Position numbers and translations under genes: made by a program. From Odobenus rosmarus divergens (taxonomy: Eukaryota > Chordata > Mammalia > Carnivora > Odobenidae), in the NCBI RefSeq assembly GCF_000321225.1, contig NW_004450276.1, positions 2,559,760-2,623,759 on the forward strand: DNA of 64,000 nucleotides. The letters are read 5' to 3'. Positions 11,160 through 21,978 of this stretch are shown one piece after another (within the stretch, counting starts at the first letter, position 1; every line of letters starts with the position of its first letter). The notes beneath the pieces are model-generated. The model did not search any database. It had not been told where the DNA came from and saw nothing but the letters and a program-made list of their open reading frames with translations.

Positions 11160-11640
11160 CAAATAAAATCAGCGAAGGACGGATTAACAGAAGAGGTGTA
11201 TGGTGTTACTAATATTTTTATGATCACGGGAGTTCACAGAGAAGAAGTAGAGCTCAAAGTAGTTGTTAGACTCGGGGAAGTATATTCCAGTTCTAACAGA
11301 GGAAAGTGGGTTTGGCCTCCAAGAGATGATAAATTAGGGGAAGTGACTAGGAAATATATAGGGGAAACTAATGGAAGCGAAGGGTTATTTTATTAAGATT
11401 TGGTTGTACAGGCCCATCTCCGAAGTGGCTTTTCTCTACCTGTGGTGATAAGAGCTGCTCCCCTGTTCCTGATTCTGGCGATGGAGACACCTTCACAAGG
11501 GAAATTGATGCCCAGGTTTGGGGCCGGTAAGGAGAGGGCAGAGGAGGCTTGCTGTGTCTGTTGATTCTAAGCTCAAAATAATCCTTACGCCAAAGTAGCA
11601 TGTTTTATGGTAGCATATTGTGTATCCCTTCCAGAATACC
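11160..11640 (+). mobile_element. LTR-like dispersed repeat, copy 1 of 2
   Basis: Shares its order with 18440-18950: a GGATTAACAGAAGAGG-type start, TTGTACAGGCCCATCTCC, TGTCTGTTGATTCTAAGCTC, then CGCCAAAGTAGCATG and GTAGCATATTGTG near the end. Looks like an old mammalian LTR in sense orientation; family not assigned. Confidence 0.6.
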
Positions 11641-11874
11641 TGCTCCCCCTCCCCTGACTTCAATTATTCTATACTGTTTTCCTCCAGGGCTTGGGTCCCC
11701 TACCGCACGCCACCACCTTCCGGATAATGCTCTAAATGTCTCCTCAGATTATGACACACACCATGGATTAGGATCCTTGAGGTTTTGTTGTTTTTATGAT
11801 TATGAACTGAACCAGCTTCATTATTCTGTCATTCACCTTCTATCCCAAGGATAGGAGGTCTCATCTGGTACTTG

Positions 11875-12365
11875 GATGAAATCTAGATTCATTCATTCAT
11901 TCAGTGTGTGCCAACCACAGGGAATAAAAGTGAACAAAATCCCTGCCCTCAGGGGGATTGTGGTCTATTTGGGGGAAGCAGAGCATACACAAACTTCTAC
12001 ATATGTAACTTGATGTGGTGGTAAGTGCTGAACAACCAAATTAAGAGCAAGAGAATGAGGAGTTAGAGTGAGCAGAAATGGCTTCTCTGAAGAGGTGATG
12101 TTTGAAAAGAGACCTGAATGAAGTGAGAGTGTATGCATGTGGATATTTGGCAGATAGAGTATTTTCCAGGCTGTGGGAACAAGAACTGCAAAGGTTCTGA
12201 GCACATCCTGGGAACAGCCTGGAGACCCTTGTGTCTGAGTGCAGGGAAGGGCAGGCAGGGGAGCCAAAGATCCTGTGGAGACTTGCAGGCCTTGGGGAGA
12301 CCTTGAACTTTCTTATGAGTACTGGGGGATCCAGTAAGGGTATTGAGCAAGAGAATGATGTTATT
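11875..12365 (-). mobile_element. Old L2-like or similar ancient repeat, antisense
   Basis: ATTCATTCATTCAGTGTGTGCC, GTGAACAAAATCCCTGCC, then TGGCTTCTCTGAAGAGGTGA, GAGACCTGAATGAAGTGAG and TTTCCAGGCTGTGGGAAC follow the order of a common ancient mammalian repeat. Highly diverged, and the boundary is approximate. Confidence 0.5.
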
Positions 12366-12739
12366 TGTTTAAATCTGAAATTTCAAGAGCACGGAAAGGA
12401 AAGGAAGAAAGAAGGAAAGAAAGAACAAAGCAAAGCACTGGCTGTTTTGTGGGGAAAGGCTGTGGGATTAGGAACAAGTGTGGAAGCCGGAAAACCAGTC
12501 AGGCAGCTAGTAGTCCAGACATACTATGTTTACCTCATTCTTTGATTCATTAATTTAATAACCATCCAAAAAAAGAGAATAAGGCTTGCCTAATGAGGTT
12601 TGTTTTGCATCGACATTTTCTGGCTCCCAGTGATTGATTTTGTTTTCTAAGTGCTTTCAAGCTAGTCTCCTTGTGATTCCTTCTAGAACATTCCATGATT
12701 GGGAAACTAGTCCTCTGAATAAGGTGGGCATACAATGTG

Positions 12740-12920
12740 AGGTAGCAGAAAGGGCTTGCCCTTTGTAGTGGACACTCCTGATTTGAATTTGGCTCTTCTT
12801 AGCTCTGGTAGAGTAATCTGAGGCCCAGATTTCCTGTGTAGAAATGAAGGTGGTAACGCTTCTCTTAAAGACCTGAAGTATGTATGGTTCCTGCAACTTA
12901 GGGGCTCAGCAAATCTAAGT
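12740..12920 (+). mobile_element. MIR-like SINE, sense, diverged
   Basis: GAGGTAGCAGAAAGGGCTTG, a central CTGAGGCCCAGATTTCC and GTGTAGAAATGAAGGTGG match the MIR layout only loosely. Confidence 0.45.
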
Positions 12921-12989
12921 TCCTGTTGTACCCATTTTTATTTTACTTTAGCATGCCTTTAACCCGACTGTGCAGTTTATAAAGGTATG

Positions 12990-13075
12990 AAATAGGTTTT
13001 ATTTATGTTTGCGTCCCCTGTGGAGTGCCTGAGTCATAACAGGTGCTAAATTTAGAGTGAATCAATGAGTCTGTG
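12990..13075 (+). mobile_element. L2 3' end fragment, sense
   Basis: GGAGTGCCTGAGTCATAACA followed by GGTGCTAAAT and GAATCAATGAG resembles the L2 tail. Confidence 0.5.
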
Positions 13076-13867
13076 CGATCCTCAGCAAGTTAGCAAACAT
13101 CCTGATGTCCTAACAGAAGCAAGAAGCTACTTCCAGGTGAGAGGCACAGTGACTGTGGAGGTCAGCAGTTTACCCGGTGTCCCTGAGGCTCATTGTCAGG
13201 TTCACTAGGTGACCCCTGAGGCTTCTGACAAGCTGGGGAGTCAGGTGTGGGCAGCAGGAGCACCAAGGATACTTCTTAGCACTTTGTGCTTCTCTGCTGG
13301 GTTTCTGCTGCTCTTTGTTGTCGTTTTATTTCGTACTGTTTCCTGGACATCTAAAGGGGAGGTAGTGACCCAATTACAACTTCAAGGTAGCCTTGAAGGG
13401 CATCCACTAATTTGAGCAAAATATCACTCTCAAAGGAACGAAGATCCTTTGTTATCCTTTCTGGATGATCTAGTATAGCGTTAGAAGAGGATGTTCTGTC
13501 CCCCATCTGGGTGCAGGGAACTTACTAACTACGTGGTTCTACTCAGCAGACGCACTGTATTAGCCCAGACCCTGGGAAATGATGACTTTTCATTATTCTG
13601 AGTGTTCCTGATGATCCCACCCACTCCTCTACCCTCAGACAGGATGGGCCCACGAAAGGAGGGTACTCTTGGGAAATATATTTATTTTAAAAACCTATGT
13701 GAATTTTACCTTTACTCCAAAATATGATTTAAGAGAAAAATATTTTAGATTGCTCAGCAGCTAAATTACTTAAAACATTTTGCTTACAGATCTTTCAGGA
13801 GAATGGACGGAACTGGGAGAGAATAACTCATATATATCTCTTAGAGGCCTCATATACCTATAGCCTG
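13076..13867. other. Unique-looking intron sequence
   Basis: No gene or repeat recognised. Confidence 0.4.
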
Positions 13868-14472
13868 TATTAAGGACTGAATTGTGTCCCCCCACCAAAT
13901 TCATATGTTGAAGCCCTAACCTCAAAATGTACCTCAGAATGTGACAATATTTGGAGGTGGGACCATTAAAAGAAAATAGCTAAGGGGCGCCTGGGTGGCT
14001 CCGTCGGTTCAGCGTCTGTCTCTTGGTTTCGGCTCAGGTCGTGATCTCAGGGTCATGAGATTGAGCCCTGAGTCAGCCTTTACGCTAACGGGGAGTCCAC
14101 TTGAGATTCTCTCCCTCTGCCCCTCCTCCACTCTCATGCTCCCTCTCTTCCTAAAATAAATCTTTAAAAAAATTTTTTTTAATAAAAAATAATTAAGTTA
14201 AAATGAGGTCCTTAGAGTGGGCCCTAATCCGGTATGACCAGTGTCCTTACAAAAACGAGATTAGGACCCAGATGCTCCAAGGTTGAGAAGCAACCATGTG
14301 AGGACACGGCGAAAAGGTGGCCTTCTGCAAACCAAGGAGAGAAGCCTCCAAAGAAAGCAAGCTTGCTGACACCTTGATGTTGGACTTCCAGCCTCCAGAA
14401 ATGTCAGAAAATAAATTTGTTACTCAAGCCACCGAGTCTGTGGTATTCTGTCGTGGCAGCCCAAGCAAACCG
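13868..14472 (+). mobile_element. MaLR-type LTR (MST/MLT1-like), sense, split by a SINE
   Basis: Opens GGACTGAATTGTGTCCCCCC, then TTCATATGTTGAAGCCCTAA and GGAGGTGGGACCATTAA; after the SINE at 13984-14190 it resumes with AATTAAGTTAAAATGAGGTC, CATGTGAGGACACGGCG and CTCCAGAAATGTCAG. Ends near GTGGCAGCCCAAGCAAAC. Solo LTR with no internal region. It is followed 90 bp later by a second LTR of the same class in reverse. Confidence 0.85.
13984..14190 (+). mobile_element. CAN-type SINE, sense, inside a MaLR LTR
   Basis: Head GGGGCGCCTGGGTGGCTCCG, older variant body (TCTCTTGGTTTCGGCTCAGG) and an AAATAAATCTTTAAAA tail. Confidence 0.94.
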
Positions 14473-14559
14473 ATGAACCCCGTGACCACAAACTTTGTTG
14501 AAAAGCACAGCCTAACATGGTCACCTCTGAGAACGGACACAAAGGTTCTTGTGAGGGGC

Positions 14560-14893
14560 ACTGTTTGCTCCCAAACAAAGTACCACACTGGCTGGTTCTT
14601 TCTGAAGACTGTGGGGGAGCGATCTGTTCCAGGCCTCTCTCTTGGGCTTGTAGATGGCCGCGTTCTTCCCGGCTCTTCACACATCTTCCTCTCTCCATGT
14701 GTGTCTCTGTGTTTAAATTTCCCCTTTTTCTAAGGACACCAGTCATACTGAGTGAGGGCCCTAATGGCCTCATTTTAACTTGATTCCTTCTGGGAACACC
14801 CTGTCTCCAAATAAGGTCACATTCTGGGGTATCAGCGGTTAGGACTTTGACATATCGTTTTGGGAGGAGGGGGGACACCATTCTGGCCGTAAC
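14560..14893 (-). mobile_element. MaLR-type LTR (MST/MLT1-like), antisense
   Basis: Reads AACAAAGTACCACACTGGCT, CTTGTAGATGGCCGCGTTCT, CTCATTTTAACTTGATTCC, TCTCCAAATAAGGTCACATT and CATTCTGGCCGTAACAG, the reverse of the class seen at 13868-14472. Confidence 0.82.
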
Positions 14894-15059
14894 AGGCATC
14901 TTCTCAGAGGATGGAGACTATGGTCTCATGTTGCCCCTCAGTTTATTTATAAACAGCACCTGCCACTGAGGACAGTGGAGTGAGAACAGCCAAAAAGGCC
15001 TGGATTTCAACAGGGGCTCTGCCATCTGTGTCCTCAAGCAAGTTACTGCATCAGTTATA

Positions 15060-15318
15060 TTTTCTGTTTATTGAACAAGTATTCATATAAAGAGCTTATG
15101 ATTGCCAAGCATTGTTCTAAGTACTTCGAGGTACTACCTCATTTAATACTTGTAAAAACTCCAGGAAATAGATGCTCTTAGTATTCCAGTTTTATGAGGG
15201 GGGAAAACGCTGGTGGGTAACTTGGCACGAGGTCACACGTCTAATAAATAAGCAGGGTTTGAACCCGCATGCCTAGTTCCAGAGTTAGTATATTTACTCG
15301 CCCTGCTGCGCTAGTGTA
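15060..15318 (-). mobile_element. MIR SINE, antisense, near full length
   Basis: GTTTATTGAACAAGTATTC, GCATTGTTCTAAGTACTTCG, CCTCATTTAATACTTGTAA, then AACTTGGCACGAGGTCACAC and GGGTTTGAACCCGCATGCC follow the MIR consensus in reverse through the core and tRNA region. Confidence 0.82.
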
Positions 15319-17907
15319 GATTCCTGGGATTTGTCACGTAATAGCCACTTGGCCAAGGTTGTTCCTTTTCTCTTTACGTTTCACCATTTTATATATACGG
15401 ATGTATGGTGAGAGCATAAAATGCTAAGTACACTGGCTGAAGTATTAGTGAAAGACCATGGCATTTGGAATTGTAAACCAAGGGAGCAAAGGGTAAACAA
15501 TGAAATCAGCAGAAAAGAGCAGACTTTGTTGAACGTTTGTCCAGCGGTTCTGCTAAGTTTGACTGGTTTTACCCTTTGTTTCTTTGGAAAGATTAGTGAT
15601 TCCAAGTTGTTGGTTTTGTTTCTTACCAAAGTATTTGTGGCTCACTTGTTACGTAACAGACTGAATTCATCCCAGTTTTTCCTTCTCGGAAGTATCTAAC
15701 GTAGTGAGGACAGTAGTAGGAATCGTTTGTATATTTTGCTTCAGCCCATGGTGTTTTGGGTAATAACAAACACATTAACATTATTCGGTTATTTTTCAGT
15801 TCAGGGTTGAAGTATTACCGGGAAGTTGCACACTCCGATTCCTCTCGGAAACAGGGGAGGACCTTGGCTTGCAGCCGGACCTCGGGAACTGGTACAAATT
15901 ACTGTGTCTCAGAGTGTATCTTGAACTGTGGTGTTTATAGCTACCAGCAGAACCTCAATTTAACACAATTACAGCACTTAGTATTTAAAAGCTGCTTGCA
16001 CTTTAAGGAAGAACATAAAGTGTTTTCTTTTCCATCACACATGTCCTGACCACATTTTGGTAAAGGACTTTCCGATGTCATGGGGTCTGAATTTAAAAAC
16101 CTCGGTTTCTTTTTCTGTGTACAGGTCGATGTCATTTGATCCTTATTTATTATCCAGGTTACTTCTAGAACTTTCTGAGCAAGGCACTGTGTTAGGTATA
16201 GCTGGGGAGGTAAATATGTATGAGAGGCAGTTTATGTCCTTACCAGGCCTCTTTCTGAAGGCAGAAGACCAGATAGGATTAAGTGCAGTGAGCACAGTGC
16301 CTGGGGTTTCAAAAGGAGCAGTGACAGTGTATGACTGGGGCATCAGGAAGCTTCCTGGAAGCATCGATATCGTAGCTGAGCTGTGGAGGATAGGTCATCT
16401 TTGAGAAGCTATGGTGTTATTGGAGGGTTTTTCATGATGAAGCAAGAGAACAGCATGAGCCAGAGCATGGAATGTGAGGACAAGTGAGGGTCAGGGGTCC
16501 ATTTGAGTTTAAACAGAGGGTACAGAAGGATGGAGAGAAGGCAAGGGATGGCAAGCAGGGGTTCCTCTGGGTTAGAAAGGACCTTGAATGTTAACTTCCT
16601 GTATGATGCTGTTTATTCTTTAGTCTAGTGGAGATTTTAAATCAGGAAGTGAAATGTCCTGAGCTGGACTTTGAGTGAAGTAATCTGGTCTCCAAACTAA
16701 GCATTCAAAGTTCAAGAGAAAGAAAGTGAGATGGTGAGTTGCAGGGCTGGGCAAGAAGTAGCAGGTCCTGAAGTAGGCAACTGACCAGAGGACAGGAAAG
16801 AAGATCTGTGCAAGGAAAAGTCGGCCAGGCTGGGCAAATAATCAGAGGTAAAAGGCAGAGTTGAGATGGTCAATAAAGGTTGTGTCCTAATGTGTATTGA
16901 TTGGTAGATGTTCTGAGTGACACTGCTTAGTATTACCAAAGAAACTGAGATCTTGCCCATATCAATTTGCAGTGGCATGTGTCATTTTGGGGTGACAGGA
17001 TTTCTCAGAGTTTCTAACATGCTAATACACACCGTGAATCTCCCAGAAGAAGATGGTGGTGTCCCATTTCCCAAACTGACTTGTCTATAGACACCGTTTT
17101 TACAAACAGTTTCTAAATCATCTAGCATTTTCTGGAACATTATTTTGGGACATGCTATACTGCCTTTGGAGAAAGATGATGTAATGAATAAAAACTGGGA
17201 AATTGAAATTAGCCTTTGGTTTGGGCCAGAGACCATAACTTGACGTTGGGATCTGTTAAGTTTGAGGTGCCGTCGACCGTGCACCTGAAAGCATCTAAAA
17301 GGCTGCGTGTTCTGAGGAACCATCCTAGATGGAAGGTTTGGATAGGAAGAAGAATTTGGACTTACCATCTAGAGGTGATAATTGAATCCATACGGTGAGA
17401 TCGGTAGGAAAGAGCACTTTAGTGAAGCCAACCAGAGAACTCTGGGAAGCATTTGTCTGAGATAGAAGGAAGAGAACTGGTTAACAAGGTTGAGAAAGGA
17501 TGATCACAGAGCAGGAGAACTGGGATCTTCCTCTTTTAGAAAATTAGGATAGGTCTCTGAAGACCAAGGAAGTGTTTGGCAGAGGGATTGAGGAGGAGGA
17601 GAACGTTATAAAGTTTGGAAAATAAGTTATCACTGGCCTTGGAAAGAATAGCTTTAATAAAATGTAATAGAGATGGGAGCCCTGTTTGAGGAGTCTTGGA
17701 GTGTTTTTAAGAGAAAGCGTGAACAGAAAGTACATCGTATTCCTTGTTTAGAGAATGTTATCAATGAAATAAAATAATATTTAATGAACTTTGTAGGAGG
17801 AGCAGGATTCAGACTTTTCTTCCTTAAGAATATGGATTAACATGATTAAGGAGAAACAAAGAAGAGAAAGAGTAATGAGCATGGGGATTCTTGCTTTACT
17901 GAGCTCC
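15319..17907. other. Mostly unique intron sequence (2.6 kb)
   Basis: No exon or RNA gene seen. 16140-16700 has the look of a very old dispersed repeat (AAGGCACTGTGTTAGGTATA) but I cannot assign it. Frames of up to 128 codons have no domains. Confidence 0.4.
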
Positions 17908-18105
17908 TGGAATAATAGTTCTTAAGTGTTGGCTTGCATTAGAAGCTCTGAAGGTCTTGTTTAAACATAGACTGCTCAGCTTCAGCCCCAGAGTTCCTGG
18001 ATCAGCAGATCCCAGGGTGGAGCCCAAGACATGGCATTCCCAACAAGAACATGGGTGGACCTCATGCTGTTGGGGTGGGGACCACAATCGGAGAACCTGT
18101 GTTTT
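17908..18105 (+). mobile_element. MER5A-like hAT element, sense
   Basis: Order GTTCTTAAGTGTTGGCTTGC, TCTTGTTTAAACATAGACTGC, CCCAGAGTTCCTGGATCAG, GGTGGAGCCCAAGACATGG and GGGGACCACAATCGGAGAAC matches the MER5 layout; the terminal repeats are worn. Confidence 0.72.
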
Positions 18106-18439
18106 AGAGGAGGAATAATGTGGAATCCGGGTCGCAGGTGGAAGATGAGCGTTGGGAGAGAGAAAAGACATGTCTTTGTCAGAGAATGACCAGAAGTGAA
18201 AGAAGAAACAGTGGATGATGACACACAAAATCTTCAAGTCGGGACAGAATGGAGATGGCAGGACTGGAATTGAAGAATTAGGAATTAGAATCCTGAAAGT
18301 TGTCCCTGTGGATATCAAAGTTGCGACAAGGAAGAAGGGACAGGGTAAGGAAAATGCTGTGAGCCCTGTGCTGAAACCATCAAGAAAGGTGGTGTAGGGG
18401 AAGAAAATGATTTTTCCTTTTACTTCCCTAAGTTCTTTG

Positions 18440-18950
18440 GCTGGGGCTGCGTAAAATTAGAATGACCCATGACAGATTAATGAGAGACAGTTGACCAACA
18501 CGTGCAGCCGACAGTCATGGGAGAAACGCCAGTGAAGAGCAACTCAGAGGGGCCATTAGAACTTGGGCTCATGTAGCATCTTAACAAAAGAACAGTACGT
18601 TTTCAGAACTGTGACGAGACAAAGGAAAAGAACTTCGAATTTTTGGCAGGGCAAATTGTGGGAAGGTGAATATATGGGACTGCTAATGCAGTGAGGTTTA
18701 TTTGTACAGGTCCCTCTGGGCACCCAATTTCTTCCATCTTCTTCTCAGCCCTAAACTTCCCCAGGAAGAAGGGACGTATGGCAGGGCCCATTTTTCAGAA
18801 ATTTTCTACTTAGAAGTCATTTAAGGACGCTCTGGGAAGGTGTCTTTTTCTGCATCTGTTGATTCTCATTTGTCTCCAGCTCAAAAGAATACTTAGGCCA
18901 AAGTGGCATATCTTGGGGCAGCATATTCTGGTCCCCTACAGTGGACGTAA
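18440..18950 (+). mobile_element. LTR-like dispersed repeat, copy 2 of 2
   Basis: GACAGATTAATGAGAGACAG, GTAGCATCTTAACAAAAGAAC, TTGTACAGGTCCCTCTGG, CATCTGTTGATTCTCATTTG, AGGCCAAAGTGGCATATC and GGCAGCATATTCTGG are shared in order with 11160-11640. Old LTR-type layout; family not assigned. Confidence 0.62.
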
Positions 18951-19055
18951 GTGGAAGGAATGTGCCTTCTATGAAATGGGCCACGAGTGTTGGGGTCCTG
19001 TGGTCTGGAAATGCTAGTCAGCTAGCAAAGGCCAAACCAAACTCCTTCAGTTAAA

Positions 19056-19072
19056 AAGAAAAAAAAAAAAAA
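19056..19072 (+). repeat. Poly-A tract
   Basis: A14 preceded by AAAAAG; no element upstream is recognised as its source. Confidence 0.8.
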
Positions 19073-19167
19073 GGTAGGAGAGCACAAGGCCCCCATTGCA
19101 GAAGGTCATGAAGAAAGACATTAATATGATCAGTCTAAGCTACTCTTTCAGTGAAGGCAGAGCCAGT

Positions 19168-19198
19168 GGGGCGGCGGCGGCGGGGGGGGGGGGGCGGC
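19168..19198 (+). repeat. GGC repeat and long G-run
   Basis: GGGGCGGCGGCGGC runs into a block of 13 G, then CGGC. A candidate G-quadruplex former on the coding strand of the gene. Isolated, not a CpG island. Confidence 0.9.
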
Positions 19199-19718
19199 TG
19201 ATGAGAACAGCAAGCTCTTACCTAGCACTTTACATCTACTAACGACTTTCGTCTTCTCAAGGACCCTTTGTGGTTGATACTGTGACCTCTGTGTCACAGT
19301 CCAGCATGGAAGGGGCCGGCAGGTGGCATAAGGCAGGAGGGCATTTCATTTCATTGGCTCAGTCACACCAATTCTGTTCATCATAAAATTTTGGTTTTCT
19401 CTGTTCCTTGGGTCAGTTTGATTCTCAAATTAAGATGTCTATAAAGCCCAAAACTGTACTATTAAGGCACAGTTCCAACAATCTTAAGGAATGAATGGTT
19501 TGTAAAATATTTATGTGCTACATTTCTCTTTATGTCTGTCCTCTAAAAAATAAAAATACATCATTACTGGAAACACAAGATTTGACTGGAGGAAACCCTT
19601 CCTACTGCGCCATGCCCATAAACCCATTCAATAGGGAGAAAAAGCAGCCTTGAACCAAAGCGGTTTTCTCATTTCCTTGCTAGATATTTATGATGTAATG
19701 TATCCCATCACCTAAAAA
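19199..19718. other. Unique-looking intron sequence
   Basis: 19210-19300 (GCTCTTACCTAGCACTTTAC) may be a worn MIR3-type fragment. Nothing else recognised. Confidence 0.35.
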
Positions 19719-19728
19719 CCAGTGCTTT

Positions 19729-19853
19729 GGGGGGCGCCTGGGTGGCTTAGTCGGTTGAGCTTTTGACTCTTGATCTCAGCGTCATGAGTTCAAGCCCCGT
19801 GTTGGGCTCTGCACTGGGCATGCAGCCTTCTTAAACAAATAAACAAAACTCCA
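19729..19853 (+). mobile_element. Short CAN-family SINE, sense
   Basis: Head GGGGGCGCCTGGGTGGCTTA, no CT-rich segment, and tail CTTAAACAAATAAACAAAA. 10-bp target duplication CCAGTGCTTT at 19719-19728 and 19854-19863. Confidence 0.93.
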
Positions 19854-19863
19854 CCAGTGCTTT

Positions 19864-21110
19864 TAGTAATTATTGAGAAAGAATAAGTAAAGAATGGGGT
19901 AAATAATGTGATGAGGTCGCTCACCAGAGGTAGCAGCTGAAGATAGAATGTAGGTAGTAATGGAACCCCAAGATCTGGGTGTTCCTTCTTGCTTCCTCTT
20001 AAGAAAGCATCTCAGTGAAAGGGGAAACAGTGCAGGGATTTTTGCTGTAGTGTGCAATTGTATAAATGAAAAAAGAATCACTACCAGTATTTCAACATAT
20101 TACTTGGAGCACATTTCCCATAATCAGGGAATCAATGGCAAATTTTGTAATCAACCATATGTATGATAAAAACCTATTTGGTGAAGAGATCACGTGTATA
20201 CTGGATTAGATCTGGGGAGAAATTCTTGCAGCGCTGGGATGTGCAGGATACTTTGGGCTTGGAAACATGTGAGCATTTTCTCCCTGGTTCTTGAATTTCA
20301 CCTTGCTTCTCAGCGCACTCAATGTGAGAAAAGCAGCCTGTTAATGGAGGCATCAGAAATCAAGGAGCAGCCATCTGGGTGGTTTCATCTAATAGATTTT
20401 CAGTTGCAATTCCTGACAAGGTCTAGAGTCATTTGAGCAGGTCAAGCATCACTGGACCAAGATAGTCCCATAGGCTCCCCGCTGTCCCTCGCTTTGTTTC
20501 AAATTGTGGTCAGAGACTCCCCAGGCATGAGTACAGTGTTTCTGTCATCAAGCTACATCTCATCTCTTGTGTCGATTTAGCACTGTTTTAAACTGGATTG
20601 TGACAGAATTTGTTCAAAGTCAAGTTTTCTTGATTCGGTGTGGATTAAGAAACAGAATGGCTTCAGAACCGTGTTCTGCCACTAAAACACATTCTTCCCC
20701 CTTCAGAAAATGTTTGGCTGTTTTCTTTGTTACTCTTCTCCCACAAAAGAGGGAGGGGGCTTTTCACAAGTAGGAACTCTCCACCCCAGTGTCCCTGTGT
20801 CATAGCTCTGTCTGTCAGGGAAACACTTCTGTTCCTTCAAGCACTGGTGGTCACCTAGTTCATTATCAGCACTGCAAATACAGACACCTCAATGAAACCT
20901 CCGTTTTCACTGCATTTAACTTTGAAGGCTTGTATCTATCAAACAATGCTGGCTATGTCATAGTCTACATATGGATAGGGCTCAATTTATTAGACATTTA
21001 TGTATTCTTTGTAATCTATTGTGGCTTTAATTTCAGCATTTTAAGAGCTATATAAATTCAGGTCACCAAGGTGGTTGAAAGAGGTGGTCCAATTTCATAT
21101 CTGGCTTTAT
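19864..21110. other. Unique-looking intron sequence (1.2 kb)
   Basis: No repeat or exon recognised. Confidence 0.4.
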
Positions 21111-21111
21111 T

Positions 21112-21139
21112 CCACCACCACCACCACCACCACCACCAC
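21112..21139 (+). repeat. (CCA)9 microsatellite
   Basis: Nine uninterrupted CCA units after TTATT. Confidence 0.96.
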
Positions 21140-21181
21140 TTCCGCCATCTTTCTTTTCCCAGTGTCTCCAATTCCAATCTG

Positions 21182-21533
21182 TGTCTTAGCCCATTAAGCT
21201 GCCTTAACAGAATCCCATAGTTCAGGCTTATAAACAACAGAAATGTATTTTTTACAGTTTGGGGGCTGGAAGTCTTAGATCACGGTGCCAGCATGGTCTG
21301 GTTCCGGTGAGGACCCTCTTCTGGCTTATAAATGGCCATTTTCTTATATCCTTATGTGGTGGAGAGAGGGTGAAACAGCTGAGCGGGGTCTCTTTTATAA
21401 AGACATTCTTCGTGAGGGCTCCATCCTCAGGACCAAATCATCTCCCAATTGCCCACCTCCTAACTACCATCAACATTGGGGGGTTAGAATTTCAACACAT
21501 GAATTTGAGGGGGACAAAAACTAAGTCCGTAAC
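21182..21533 (-). mobile_element. MaLR-type LTR (MST-like), antisense, full-looking
   Basis: TGTCTTAGCCCATTAAGCTG, GTTTGGGGGCTGGAAGTC, CCAGCATGGTCTGGTTCCGG, TGAGGGCTCCATCCTCAGG and AACACATGAATTTGAGGGG follow MST LTR order in reverse. Confidence 0.88.
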
Positions 21534-21651
21534 ACCCTATACAAATGTTTATCTTACTGGGTTGTCCCTATCTTAGTAAATTAACTTACATTCTTTCAGA
21601 ACAGGCCAGAGTATGCATAAATAAAAATAAGCAGAGCCCTAACAGCACATT

Positions 21652-21668
21652 AAAAAAAAAAAAAAAAA
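21652..21668 (+). repeat. Poly-A tract
   Basis: A17 before GTCTAGCC. Confidence 0.85.
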
Positions 21669-21780
21669 GTCTAGCCAATGATCACATTGAAAAACTGCTT
21701 TCCTTCCATTGATCTTTGCAATGGTGGAGGTTATTAAGGCTGGCCTTATGAGTAGAGGTACTCTCTACCTAGTATGATTT

Positions 21781-21962
21781 TTTTAAAGATTTTATTTATT
21801 TCAGAGAGCAAGAGAGCAGGGGGAGGAGCAGAGGGAGAGGGACAAGCAGACTCCACGCTGAGTGTGGAGCCCAATGTGGGGCTTGGTCTTAGGACCCTGA
21901 GATCATGATCTGAGCTGAAATCAAGAGTTGGACGCTTAACCGACTGAACCACCTAGGAACCC
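21781..21962 (-). mobile_element. CAN-type SINE, antisense
   Basis: TTTTTTAAAGATTTTATTTA start and GAACCACCTAGGAACCCC end. Target duplication CTACCTAGTATGATTT / CTACCTAGTATGACTT at 21765-21780 and 21963-21978, one mismatch. Confidence 0.94.
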
Positions 21963-21978
21963 CTACCTAGTATGACTT

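Noticed and set aside
14420..14899. 159-codon minus-strand frame, the longest in the window
   Set aside because: It lies within the two MaLR LTRs and their spacer and matches no protein domain; chance frame in less AT-rich repeat DNA.
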